In this document: positions 1-8,000 of the stretch, one piece after another
Position numbering within the stretch: position 1 is the stretch's first letter
Layout of the letters: each line of letters starts with the position of its first letter
NCBI GenBank assembly: GCA_030431165.1
Contig: JAUIJQ010000124.1
Coordinates: 1 to 8,024 of the forward strand
Length of the DNA stretch: 8,024 bases
Direction of reading: 5' to 3'
Source: Rhodothermia bacterium
GTDB taxonomy: Bacteria; Bacteroidota; Rhodothermia; Rhodothermales; JABDKH01
Program-made: the position numbers and the translations under genes
The notes under the pieces: generated by a model
The model's input: the letters and a program-made list of their open reading frames with translations, nothing else
Told to the model about the DNA's origin: nothing
Databases searched by the model: none

Positions 1-799
1 CATCATGCAGGAACTGATCCCTTACATCGAAGAGGAGTTTCGCGGCATCGGCGAAGGTTGGGCGCGGTTTACCTACGGCGGCTCGACGGGCGGATGGGAA
101 GCGTTCGCGGTACAGGTATTCTATCCGGATGACTTCAACGGCGCGTTTGTGGCGTGCCCCGACCCCGTTGACTTCCGCGAGTTTGTGCAGGTCAACATCT
201 ACGAAGACGAAAACGCCTACTACTACCCGGGCGAGTTTCGCAAGGTTGAGCGACCCGCCCATCGCGACTGGCTCGGTCACATCCAGACTACCGTCAAAGA
301 CTACAACCACTACGAACTTGCGTTGGGCACAAACGGCCGTTCGGGTGACCAGTGGGATATCTGGCAGGCGGTGTATTCGCCGATGGGGCCCGACGGCTAT
401 CCGAAGCCGATCTGGGACAAGCTGACGGGCACGATCGACCACGAAGTCGCGGACTACTGGAAAGAGAACTACGACCTGAGCTACATCCTGCAGCGTGACT
501 GGGCAACGCTCGGACCAAAGGTCGCCGGCAAGCTGCACATCTACACCGGCGACATGGACAACTACTACCTGAACAACGCAGTGTACCTGGTTGAAGAGTT
601 CCTGGAGAGTACATCTGCGCCTCACTACTGGGGCGTGGTTGACTACGGCGATCGCGCTGAGCACTGCTGGAACGGCGACCACGAAAACGGCAACGCCATC
701 AGCCGCCTGCGATACAACACGCGCTTTCTGCCGCGCATACTCGAACGGATGGAAGCGTCAGCACCCGCCGGCGCGGATCTGACGAGCTGGCGGTACTAG
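1..799 (+). CDS. Putative alpha/beta-hydrolase (esterase family), C-terminal part, 5' end outside window
   Basis: The frame is open at the left edge, so the Met at base 5 is probably internal and the true start lies upstream. Residues are numbered from that Met. The visible 264 residues contain a nucleophile elbow, YGGSTGGW (Ser27), fitting the G-x-S-x-G signature of serine hydrolases. It follows an amphipathic ELIPYIEEEFRG stretch typical of the helix and strand before the elbow in putative esterases (PF00756-like). Candidate partners for the triad are Asp183 or Asp185 in TGDMDNYY and His220 or His226 in the segment AEHCWNGDH. The protein is rich in Tyr, Trp and acidic residues. By family, it would hydrolyse ester bonds, but the substrate cannot be named. 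Any secretion signal would lie in the missing N-terminus. The gene ends with TAG and converges on the methyltransferase gene 15 bases away, with no obvious terminator between them. The hydrolase fold call is fairly sure, esterase specificity less so. Confidence 0.8.
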   Translation, partial: IMQELIPYIEEEFRGIGEGWARFTYGGSTGGWEAFAVQVFYPDDFNGAFVACPDPVDFREFVQVNIYEDENAYYYPGEFRKVERPAHRDWLGHIQTTVKDYNHYELALGTNGRSGDQWDIWQAVYSPMGPDGYPKPIWDKLTGTIDHEVADYWKENYDLSYILQRDWATLGPKVAGKLHIYTGDMDNYYLNNAVYLVEEFLESTSAPHYWGVVDYGDRAEHCWNGDHENGNAISRLRYNTRFLPRILERMEASAPAGADLTSWRY

Positions 800-814
800 A
801 ATGCTCGGCCGGTG

Positions 815-1714
815 TCAGCGCTTCTCATAAAGCGCGATGAGCTGGTCGGATACGTTCCTCGTCAGGCGGCGTGGAAGTGCGTCAAGTACGCCGTTGAGTC
901 CGAACATGACAGCAAGTCCGGGAAGTGACTCGCGCGCGGGCGTCGCGCCATACCACACCGAGCCGCGGCGAAAGTCTACGAGACGCATGCCGTGTTTCGC
1001 AAAAAGCTTGTCCCACTGACGGTTCGTCTTGAGAGATATGTGACCGTAGATGGGCGTGCCGTCTTCAGCGTAGCGCACCGGCTCCTGCCCGCGTCGTTCA
1101 TGTTCAGCGCGGCGCTTCCGGCTGTAGTAACTGAGCTGGAAAAGATTCGGCTCGTTTGGCGTAGTGATGATCGCGTGGCCGCCCGAAGGTAGCACGCGAC
1201 CGCACTCCGCGACAAACGACTCGGCGTCGGGAATGTGCTCGACGATTTCGGATGCATACACAATGTCGACAGCACCATCATTCCACGGCAGCGTCTTCGC
1301 AACGTCGTGGACTGTAAACGACACGTTGTCGACCCGGTGAAAGTCCCGGCGTGCGCGGGCAAGTTCGAGGTTGCTTCGACTGATATCGACACACTCCGCC
1401 TCAAGTCCGTCTACTGAAAGGGCGTCCAGTACGGCCCAGATGTCGAACGCATATCCGCAGCCCAGATCGACGAGGTGGTGGGCGTGCGCCATTCGTTCGC
1501 GGTTTGCCCGAACGAGGTCAACCACTTCGCGACGCTTTCTGAACCAATAGTAGTCCGAGCAGATCCGTAGCGTAAGGTTACGCTCCCGCGTCATCGGGTC
1601 GGCTGCAATGCGCGTCAGGGCATCGAGGCGACGGTCTATGTCTTCGTTGCTTTCGCTCAACACAAGCTGCCCGGGTGTGTCGTCGTCTACAGACACGAAG
1701 GTAAGACTTGCCAT
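815..1714 (-). CDS. Class I SAM-dependent methyltransferase
   Basis: This 299-residue protein carries the hallmarks of the Rossmann-type methyltransferase fold. Motif I is VDLGCGYA (residues 82-89), which binds the methionine moiety of SAM. An acidic residue ends beta-2 in ECVDIS (Asp110), and HDVA (Asp137) follows. The motif IV/V region is VDIVYASEIVEHI (149-161), and VLPSGGHAIITTPN (174-187) is the usual post-motif strand of the Methyltransf_11/25 group. The long N-terminus (1-80) and the C-terminal part (about 190-299) would decide substrate choice and match nothing I can name. There is no signal peptide, so it should be cytoplasmic. The start is taken at the ATG at base 1714. A TTG directly before it (1717) would add one residue. 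No good Shine-Dalgarno is seen for either. The gene is divergent from the lipoprotein gene and convergent with the esterase. The substrate (small molecule, lipid, glycan or protein) is not visible. Confidence 0.9.
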   Translation of the reverse strand: MASLTFVSVDDDTPGQLVLSESNEDIDRRLDALTRIAADPMTRERNLTLRICSDYYWFRKRREVVDLVRANRERMAHAHHLVDLGCGYAFDIWAVLDALSVDGLEAECVDISRSNLELARARRDFHRVDNVSFTVHDVAKTLPWNDGAVDIVYASEIVEHIPDAESFVAECGRVLPSGGHAIITTPNEPNLFQLSYYSRKRRAEHERRGQEPVRYAEDGTPIYGHISLKTNRQWDKLFAKHGMRLVDFRRGSVWYGATPARESLPGLAVMFGLNGVLDALPRRLTRNVSDQLIALYEKR

Positions 1715-1767
1715 CAAACGTGAATGCTGCTTTCACTTACCTTTTCGACCAGAAAGACCACGTAGTC
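1715..1767. promoter_or_regulatory. Divergent intergenic region between methyltransferase and lipoprotein genes
   Basis: These 53 bases separate two divergent starts and must hold, or lie close to, the promoters of both genes unless those sit inside the coding regions. A short inverted repeat, GTGAA (1720-1724) and TTCAC (1732-1736) with a 7-base spacer, lies in the methyltransferase-proximal half and could be a regulator site or chance. TTGCCA at 1708-1713 resembles a -35 box for the rightward gene, but no convincing -10 box follows at normal spacing. The call rests mainly on gene orientation. Confidence 0.35.
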
Positions 1768-3399
1768 ATGTTTTCTCAAATGGACCAACGGCGATTTGCG
1801 GCTGCCATAGTTGTAGTGCTGTCCTCCGTTGGGTATTCCTCTGTGTGCCTCGTTGGGTGCACCGACCTGCAGCCGGAAAGCAGTCAGCTACCCGTAACGC
1901 TTCGCCACGGCGAACCCGGCGTGCGCCCGTTCTGGAACGTTCACGCCAAGAGGTTCATTTATCCGCCTGCCTTCGACGTGGCTGACTCATCAGGCGCCGC
2001 CACGCGCTATTTTGTTTCGGCCCGCGTCGACGAGAAGGTTATTCGCACCGAGTTACCCACGCCGTGGAGTTCGCTTGCACCGATCTGGGACCAGATCCCG
2101 AACGGCTTCCTGACGCTGGATTTTTCGGGCACGACACCTGCGGGGGAAACGCTTCATCTGTCGACGGTCGAGACGATCAAGTCGCCCGGATTCGACGCGG
2201 CACCCAAGGTGACCGCGGATCGACAGGCGATGCGTGACGCCGGTATGCTGGGGCTCGAGGCCGTACTTCAATTGCCCAAGGTGCAACACTGGCTTGAGCC
2301 CGGTGGACCGGACCCTGACTACCCACTGTGGGTGCATCCGTCGAAGCTGATGGGCTTCCTTTCTCAGGGCATGTTGTTTTTGTCGCAACACGCCGACGAT
2401 GTCGAGGTGGCCGATCAGGCGCGGCGGGTCGCGATTGCGGCGGCGGCGTTTCTACTTACGTTGCGCGAGCCCGAGGGCAGTCCGCTGCAGGGCTGGACAC
2501 ACTCCTACTGGGACGGCGTGGATCGCGGAGAGCATCCGATATACATGGACCAGATCATGGCGCAGTACCCGGCTGAGGCTGCGCTCGCGTTCCTCGACCT
2601 GTACGATGCGACAGACGACGCGCAGTGGCTGGACGCCGCCGTTGCAATCGCGGATACCTACCGCAGAACACAACGCGAAGACGGCACGTGGCCGCTGCTG
2701 ATACGACGTGCTACCGGTGAGCCTATCGGAAACAAGTTGATGATCCCGGGATCGGTAATCATCTTCCTCGACCGCCTGCATCGGCAGTATGCTATCGAGA
2801 CATTCGTAGAAACGCACGATGCCGCGTTTGCCTGGCTGATGACGAACCCCGTGGAGACGTTTGCGTGGGAGGCCCAGTTTGAGGATACCCGGCCGCGTGC
2901 GGTGTATCGAAACCTCGCGCACCTCGAGCCCGCGTTCATCGCCCGGCACCTGTTTCAACACTATGCCGACGACCAGGCGCTTGTCATGCTTGCGCGCGAG
3001 CTGCTCCTGTTCGCCGAAGACCAGTTTGTGATCTGGACGCACGACGATGCCGTTACACGCACGGAGTTCTTTCGCCCTGGTATGAAATGGAACGGGACAA
3101 CACCAGATGGAGGCAAAGACTGGTTCCTGCCCGCAACGCTGGAGCAGTACGCCTTCTACACGCCGATTGGCCGTTCAACGGCGAACGTACTCAACGCATA
3201 TTGCGCCGCGTATGATGCAACCGGCGAAGACGAATACAGGCAACGTGCCCGGGCGTTGACAAGCGGACTCATGGATGCGCAGGCCTTTCACGGTACCGGT
3301 GAGATCCCGACGCACATGAGGCGTACGCTGCCTGAAGAAAGCTGGCTCAACAATTCGGTTGAGACCGCACGAACCCTTGTTGAGGCGACGTGTCTATGA
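1768..3399 (+). CDS. Predicted lipoprotein with alpha/alpha-barrel-like domain, function unknown
   Basis: Starting from the ATG at 1768 gives 543 residues with a classic lipoprotein signal: charged QRR, a hydrophobic stretch (about 9-27), then the lipobox LVGC with Cys31 as the lipidated residue. The frame stays open to a TTG at 1708, but that would put 20 polar residues before the signal and overlap the divergent gene, so it was rejected. The ATG at 1780 is equally possible. The +2 residue is Thr, compatible with outer-membrane sorting. Residues about 50-140 look beta-rich, like an Ig/fibronectin-type module (LAPIWDQIPNGFLTLDF). Residues about 150-543 are alternating helices with aromatic and acidic loops (GWTHSYWDG, EDGTWPLLI, WNGTTPDGGKDWF), as in alpha/alpha-toroid carbohydrate-active enzymes. 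By fold analogy it may act on or bind a polysaccharide at the cell surface, but no catalytic signature is recognised. Its 3' end overlaps the convergent membrane-protein gene by 6 bases. Confidence 0.82.
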   Translation: MFSQMDQRRFAAAIVVVLSSVGYSSVCLVGCTDLQPESSQLPVTLRHGEPGVRPFWNVHAKRFIYPPAFDVADSSGAATRYFVSARVDEKVIRTELPTPWSSLAPIWDQIPNGFLTLDFSGTTPAGETLHLSTVETIKSPGFDAAPKVTADRQAMRDAGMLGLEAVLQLPKVQHWLEPGGPDPDYPLWVHPSKLMGFLSQGMLFLSQHADDVEVADQARRVAIAAAAFLLTLREPEGSPLQGWTHSYWDGVDRGEHPIYMDQIMAQYPAEAALAFLDLYDATDDAQWLDAAVAIADTYRRTQREDGTWPLLIRRATGEPIGNKLMIPGSVIIFLDRLHRQYAIETFVETHDAAFAWLMTNPVETFAWEAQFEDTRPRAVYRNLAHLEPAFIARHLFQHYADDQALVMLARELLLFAEDQFVIWTHDDAVTRTEFFRPGMKWNGTTPDGGKDWFLPATLEQYAFYTPIGRSTANVLNAYCAAYDATGEDEYRQRARALTSGLMDAQAFHGTGEIPTHMRRTLPEESWLNNSVETARTLVEATCL

Positions 3400-3846
3400 G
3401 GTTGCCCCGCCCCGCTTCAGGCGCGCTCCGACCAGGACCCCAACTATCGCGATGATCGGATTCAGCAGCATCAACCATGTCGGCTGCTGTCCGTTCTGCA
3501 TGGCCTCAAACATTGGCACGTCGGATGGTCGCGGCAGCGGCGGCTCGGGGACTCCTCCGGTCAAAGCCGGCAACAGGCTGACAATGCTCATTACGAGGAC
3601 GACGCCGATCAGTATCGGAACGGCTCTCGGATGGGACGAAATAAGCGCGGTGACGTAGCCACCGGCAATCGCGGCGATCACGCCGGCGAGCGTCATAAGG
3701 AAGAGCCAGAGGCCGGTGACCTCCCATATGCCGGGTTGAAACGCCCCGTCAGCGCCAATCGCTGTCCACGACACGGTCATGATGAGAAAGACTGCTACGA
3801 ACATAACGACGTAGCCAGCAACTGCTGCTCCGATTGCGCGACCCAT
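3394..3846 (-). CDS. Small four-helix integral membrane protein, hypothetical
   Basis: This 150-residue protein has four hydrophobic segments at about 5-27, 45-69, 75-95 and 123-142. A polar, Pro-rich loop (about 97-122, containing VPEPPLPRPSDVP) lies between helices 3 and 4, and the C-terminal tail is basic (ARLKRGG). Small residues are common in helix 2 (AGVIAAIAGGY), suggesting tight helix packing. The start at 3846 is supported by a strong GGGAGGAA ribosome binding site. An in-frame ATG at 3936 would add 30 polar residues without a comparable site. I do not recognise a family with confidence, and no transport or enzymatic signature is seen. It is the last gene of the minus-strand run, 137 bases after the DUF2164 gene, so it may have its own promoter. 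Its stop TAG overlaps the end of the convergent lipoprotein gene. Confidence 0.8.
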   Translation of the reverse strand: MGRAIGAAVAGYVVMFVAVFLIMTVSWTAIGADGAFQPGIWEVTGLWLFLMTLAGVIAAIAGGYVTALISSHPRAVPILIGVVLVMSIVSLLPALTGGVPEPPLPRPSDVPMFEAMQNGQQPTWLMLLNPIIAIVGVLVGARLKRGGATS

Positions 3847-3849
3847 GCG

Positions 3850-3857
3850 TTCCTCCC
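3850..3857 (-). promoter_or_regulatory. Ribosome binding site of the membrane-protein gene
   Basis: On the minus strand GGGAGGAA lies just before the ATG at 3846, with about 5 bases between the GGAGG core and the start codon. It is the clearest Shine-Dalgarno in the window. It decides the start of the membrane protein against the upstream in-frame ATG at 3936. Confidence 0.75.
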
Positions 3858-3956
3858 GGGGCAATCCCCGTCGTTTACCGGCGGTCCAATTCCTGAAGAC
3901 GATAGGTGCGCAAACGGTAAAGCGCAAGACATACATGGCTGCGCTGTAGCGCCTGT

Positions 3957-3989
3957 CGCTGACCGACCCGCTGACCGACCCGCTTACCG
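3957..3989. repeat. Short tandem repeat, 12-base unit, at the 3' end of the DUF2164 gene
   Basis: The unit CGCTGACCGACC (plus strand) occurs twice in direct succession (3957-3968 and 3969-3980). A partial third copy, CGCTTACCG (3981-3989), differs by one base. On the minus strand that one change turns TCA into the TAA stop of the DUF2164 gene. The unit is four codons long and in frame with the gene. Confidence 0.8.
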
Positions 3990-4238
3990 GCGCCTGCGTG
4001 ATGCCGGAAACTCGGTCTCCTGGAGGTCAACGTCGAGCTCCGACACGCCAACCTGCAGCCGGGTCTGGGCATCGCGGACAGCCTGATTGTACACGGACGG
4101 AGCAATCTCCGCCAAAAAGAATGCTAGCAAGCCACCGGCCGCGAGGTTGCCGATCGGTTCGTCAAAGTGCTCTTCGGCGTACGACTTGATGGCTTCGATT
4201 GCTTCGTCGCGTGCGTCGTCAGGGAGTTCCAGTGGCAT
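3984..4238 (-). CDS. DUF2164 family protein
   Basis: This 84-residue acidic protein matches my memory of the DUF2164 family along its length. It begins MPLELPDDARDEAIEAIKSY, then has a central EPIGNLAAGGLLAFFLAEIAP (about 27-47) and the conserved VYNQAVRDAQTRLQ (49-62), followed by the ELDVDLQETEF tail. The length is normal for this small, mainly proteobacterial family, whose function is unknown to me. The last residues are PASRRRR, a basic end that looks unlike the rest of the protein and sits against a tandem repeat containing the stop codon. There is no signal peptide or membrane segment, so it should be cytoplasmic. The start ATG at 4238 agrees with family N-termini, though no strong Shine-Dalgarno is seen. 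It lies 73 bases after the GNAT gene on the same strand and may be cotranscribed with it. Confidence 0.88.
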   Translation of the reverse strand: MPLELPDDARDEAIEAIKSYAEEHFDEPIGNLAAGGLLAFFLAEIAPSVYNQAVRDAQTRLQVGVSELDVDLQETEFPASRRRR

Positions 4239-4311
4239 GCCGTCGGATGTTCTGTTCGCCAGGTCTGAAGCCGACAGTTTACGGAGCGTGTGTCAGCCGT
4301 GCGACCACCGA

Positions 4312-5013
4312 CTACGCCGTGTTTGGGCGAAACATGCCCCACGACATGAGATCAGGTGACACCCGCGCTTGAGCCACGACCTCATAGCCGAAGTGGCGAT
4401 ACAGAGCCACGTTCTCGGGTGACTCAGTGTTTAGCGATACGCCGCTCGAGCCTGGTCGCGCAGCTGAAAACGCATGTACGTAGTCAAGCAGTGCGCGCCC
4501 AACACCGCAGCCACGTGCGGCGTTGGAGACACCTATCATGTTGAGATGAATCTGTGGCTCGTCGGTAGTGAAGGCGTCGAGTGTCTCACCAAAAACGCCA
4601 TATCGAGTGCGCGCCGCTTCGCCGAGCATGCGCCACAACGCCGTTCGCAGTTGACGCAGCGCTTCGTTGTCATCGCGCTCTTCAACCCACGAAATCAGCG
4701 CAACACCCGCAACGCCGTCCTCGTTTTCTGCAAGAACCACTGGCTCATCCCGATACACGCGCGCCATACAGAAGAAGTGTACCAGTCGTGCCAGACGGGC
4801 ATCTGCATCACCCCACCCGGTGCCGATGATGTACCGTATTGCAGGATAGTCAGTGAACGCTTCGCTCAATGCACGTACCCCGCGAACGAACGCGGCAGCC
4901 GTTGACTCATCAGAATCGGGCAGCACCTCATCAAGGCACCGTGGGTCAGCAATGCGGCGAAGGGTCTCGGGGCCATCCGGATTCAACCGTCTGATGATGA
5001 CCGAGTCAGGCAT
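4312..5013 (-). CDS. GNAT family N-acetyltransferase
   Basis: This 233-residue protein has a C-terminal GNAT fold. Motif A, IGVSNAARGCGVGRALL (160-176), carries the R-x-x-G-x-G/A acetyl-CoA pyrophosphate loop as R167-G168-C-G170-V-G172. It is preceded by the beta-4 strand IHLNMI. Motif B, SLNTESPENVALYRHFGYEVV (193-213), is the typical N-x-x-A-x-x-x-Y-x-x-x-G-F/Y segment. The N-terminal half, with ALSEAFTDYPAIRYII (48-63) and a helical LVHFFCMARVY (77-87), resembles stand-alone GNATs acting on small molecules, but the acceptor cannot be named. The start ATG at 5013 lies inside the end of the sensor-phosphatase gene. The two frames overlap by 8 bases (ATGCCTGA), with only a weak purine-rich stretch (GAAGAAAG) before the ATG. 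That arrangement suggests translational coupling and coexpression with the phosphatase. Confidence 0.92.
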   Translation of the reverse strand: MPDSVIIRRLNPDGPETLRRIADPRCLDEVLPDSDESTAAAFVRGVRALSEAFTDYPAIRYIIGTGWGDADARLARLVHFFCMARVYRDEPVVLAENEDGVAGVALISWVEERDDNEALRQLRTALWRMLGEAARTRYGVFGETLDAFTTDEPQIHLNMIGVSNAARGCGVGRALLDYVHAFSAARPGSSGVSLNTESPENVALYRHFGYEVVAQARVSPDLMSWGMFRPNTA

Positions 5014-8000
5014 CTTTCTTCAGGACGACAAACGTGACGTCGTCGCGCAAGACCGTGCCGTTTGCCCAGGAGTCACACACGTCGTGGAAATGCTGAAGGA
5101 TCTCGTCAGCAGATAGCCGACCAACAGATGCCAGTTCTTTGCGGGCCCGATCGTATCCGATCATTTCGTTCGACCCGTTGGAAAGCTCGGGAAATCCGTC
5201 GCTCATCAGCAGGACACTGTCACCTGCGTCAAGCCGCACGGACGTTTTGCGGTACTGGCCGTTCTGCGGGCTTCCCAGTGGCAAGCCGCTAAGGGATACC
5301 TCCTCAACCTTGGCAGAGCCGGCCCGGTAAACAAGCGCCGCCGGCATACCACCACCAACGGCCTCCAGCCGGCCATCGACGATGCGTACCAGGGCAAACG
5401 CCATGAACAGCTTCTGCAGACCAAGTCGACGCACACCGTGCGCGCATCGATCCATTGCCGCCTCGATATCAGCCTCGCTGCCGACGAGGCCGAAGATGCC
5501 TTTTGTTGCGCTGACGACAGTGCCCGCTGACAATCCGTGACCGGTGGCATCACCGATGGCAACCATCAGCGTTCCGTCAGCCGCCACATGAAAGTCGTAG
5601 TAGTCGCCACCAACCTCGGTTGCCGTGCGCATACCCGCGGCGATTGCGATGCCGGGTACCCGCGGGGGGACCTGCGGAAGCAGCGAAAGCTGCACCTGCC
5701 TCGCATGCTCCAGCTCGTCGGACTTGCGGCGATTCTCCTTTTCAAGCATTCGGGCGGTTGCGCGTGCGATTACGCGGCGTCGCATGACGCGATCAACCAC
5801 AAACACCCCGGCTGCGAGAATCAGGCCGTACAGCAGGTATGCCCACGTCGTGCGCCACCACGGAGGGTTGATGATCAGCTTGATTGAGGCGGGTGCATCA
5901 CCCCAAACACCGTCGCTGTTCGCTGCTCGAACGTGAAACGTGTATTCACCCGGATCCAGATTGGTAAATGTCGCCGTGTTTGCCGTCGACGCGGCAACCC
6001 AGTCGTCGTTGAATCCATCGAGCTTGTAGAGGTACTGGTTTTGCGCCGGGTCCACAAAGTGCAGGGCAACAAATTCAAACGTGACCATCTTCTGCCAGTG
6101 GTCAAGCTCAATCCGGTCTGCGACCACAACCTGCTCCGCGATCGGTGATTCCGGTCCCGGCTCTACGGCTTCATTGAACAGACGCACACCGGTAATCGCG
6201 ACGCGCGGCGCTACCGTGTTCGGGGCGATGTCATCCGGATAGAAGGCGTTTACGCCGGCGATCCCGCCAAAGAACATCTCGCCCGTGCGCGGACTCCGGA
6301 AATATGCGTTCGCGTTGAACTCTTCAGACTGAGCGCCATCTTCAACCCCGTAGTTGGCAAACGCGAACGTCTCGGGCACGAAGCGCGAGATACCGCGATT
6401 GGTGCTGAGCCAGAGCATACCGTCATCGTCTTCAAGGATCCCGTAGACGATGTTGTTTGCAAGGCCCTCCCTGGTGCCAAAGAAACGAAAGTCCCTTGTC
6501 GCCAGGTCGAATCGTCCGAGTCCCGAGTCGGATGTCCCAAACCATATCACCCCGGGTTCGGCCCGCGAAGGGTGCACAACGAGGAGCGCATTGTCGCGCA
6601 TCCCGGTCGCGTCGGTCGGATCACTCACGAAACGCTCTATCTCCTCGCCTTGTCGGTCGAGGTGAACGAGGCCACCACCGGTGACAGCGACCCAGAACGT
6701 ACCATCGTGTCCCTCAGCGATGTTGTGTACAAACCCGCCGGTCGGATTGTCGTACAGTTGAATCAACTCACCGGAATCGGGATCAATTCGATTGATCGAT
6801 CGCGAAGAAAGAATCCAGAGCCTGCCGCGCGAATCCTCGAATATGTCGGTTATCCACTTCTGGCCGCCTGCGGGTTGATGCGGGTACGCACGGAAGCTGC
6901 TCCAGTCGCTGCGACGATAGTATAGCCCGGTAGCATTCGTCCCCAGCCACATCGTGCCTGCAGCGTCTTCGTGGATCGCAAAGATCCACTGCGACTCAAC
7001 CCGGGGAACGCTACCTGCCTTGGTTGCCCCATTCCATGACGTGACGGTACCGGTTGCTCGATCCACAACGTTCAGTCCGCCCGGGTTTGTACCCAGCCAC
7101 AAGCGCCCACGCCGATCCTCAAACACCGACCACACTTCGTTCCCCGTGAGCCTGAGCTTGCTGCCGGGTTGGCTGGATATGGTTGCGAACTTCGTCGCGT
7201 TGACATCCAGCTTGTTGACGCCGCCCGACCAGGTCCCGATCCACATAACGCCGGATGCATCGGTCTGGATTGAGCTCAGTCGATCCGTTGATATGGTAGA
7301 GGGGTCCTCGGGGTCGTGTGTGTAACGCTCAAATTCGCCGAGCCCCGAATCAAAGCGAAATAGGCCGGCGGTCGCCGTCGTCAACCAGTACACGCCAGGT
7401 GTTTCCGGATCCGGCTCGATGTCGGTGAATACGGGCTCGCCGCCCAGGGACCGCGGCGGCGTATAGCGTGCCAGCTCACCCCTCGTCTTGTCCAGGTGCA
7501 CAAGCCCGTCCATGGTGGCCACCCAGATCTTACCCGGATTCAGGACGTCGTCGGCAAAAGCGGACACCAGGTTTGTCCGCAACGTCATCGGCGGCGGGTT
7601 CCCAAAAGCCATGTTGGTCAAACCGGCCGGCGAATAATCCGGATCAAACATGAACCGCTCAAATGAGCGGTCTTTGCGATTCAGTCTGTTGACGCCATTC
7701 ACCGTTCCAACCCAAATTTCGCCATCAGCCGTCTCGTGAATCCCCGTGACGATGGAGCTCGTCAACGAAGAGTCATCTTCTGGATCATGTGTATAGAGCT
7801 CTTCAGAACGCTGGTCGGGATCAAAGCGCGCGAACCCAATGCCGGAGCCAAGCCAAACCTCGCCGTCTCTATCCTCGAGCATGGCGGTTAGCGCATAGCA
7901 CGACACGCACGGCCAGAAGCCGGTGGAGTCGGGCTTCTTCGCGTCATCGGTTTTTGGCCGCTGCGCCTTCATCGTCTCAAACGATTCCGTGGCGGGATCG

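Noticed and set aside
800..814. Possible bidirectional terminator between the convergent esterase and methyltransferase genes
   Set aside because: The 15 bases hold no stem with a T-run on either strand.
1708..1767. A TTG start at 1708 for the lipoprotein
   Set aside because: It would place 20 mostly polar residues ahead of the lipoprotein signal peptide and overlap the start of the divergent methyltransferase gene.
2452..3042. A 196-codon open frame on the minus strand inside the lipoprotein gene
   Set aside because: It lies fully antisense to a well-supported gene, shows no recognisable motif and has the low-complexity make-up expected from the opposite strand of GC-rich coding sequence.
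3847..3936. A 30-residue N-terminal extension of the membrane protein from an ATG at 3936
   Set aside because: The start at 3846 has a strong Shine-Dalgarno, and the first membrane helix begins right after it. The extension is polar and has no comparable site.
3943..3954. Short palindrome-like GCGCTGTAGCGC upstream of the membrane-protein gene, considered as a terminator
   Set aside because: The arms are only 5 bases with a 2-base spacer, too tight for a stable hairpin, and no T-run follows on either strand.
3847..3983. Possible promoter for the membrane-protein gene (TTGCGC, 17 bases, TATCGT on the minus strand)
   Set aside because: The spacing is right, but the boxes match consensus at only 3 and 4 of 6 positions, too weak to list as a feature in GC-rich DNA.
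4474..4905. A 143-codon open frame on the plus strand opposite the GNAT gene
   Set aside because: The minus-strand frame has intact GNAT motifs A and B. The plus-strand translation has no family features.
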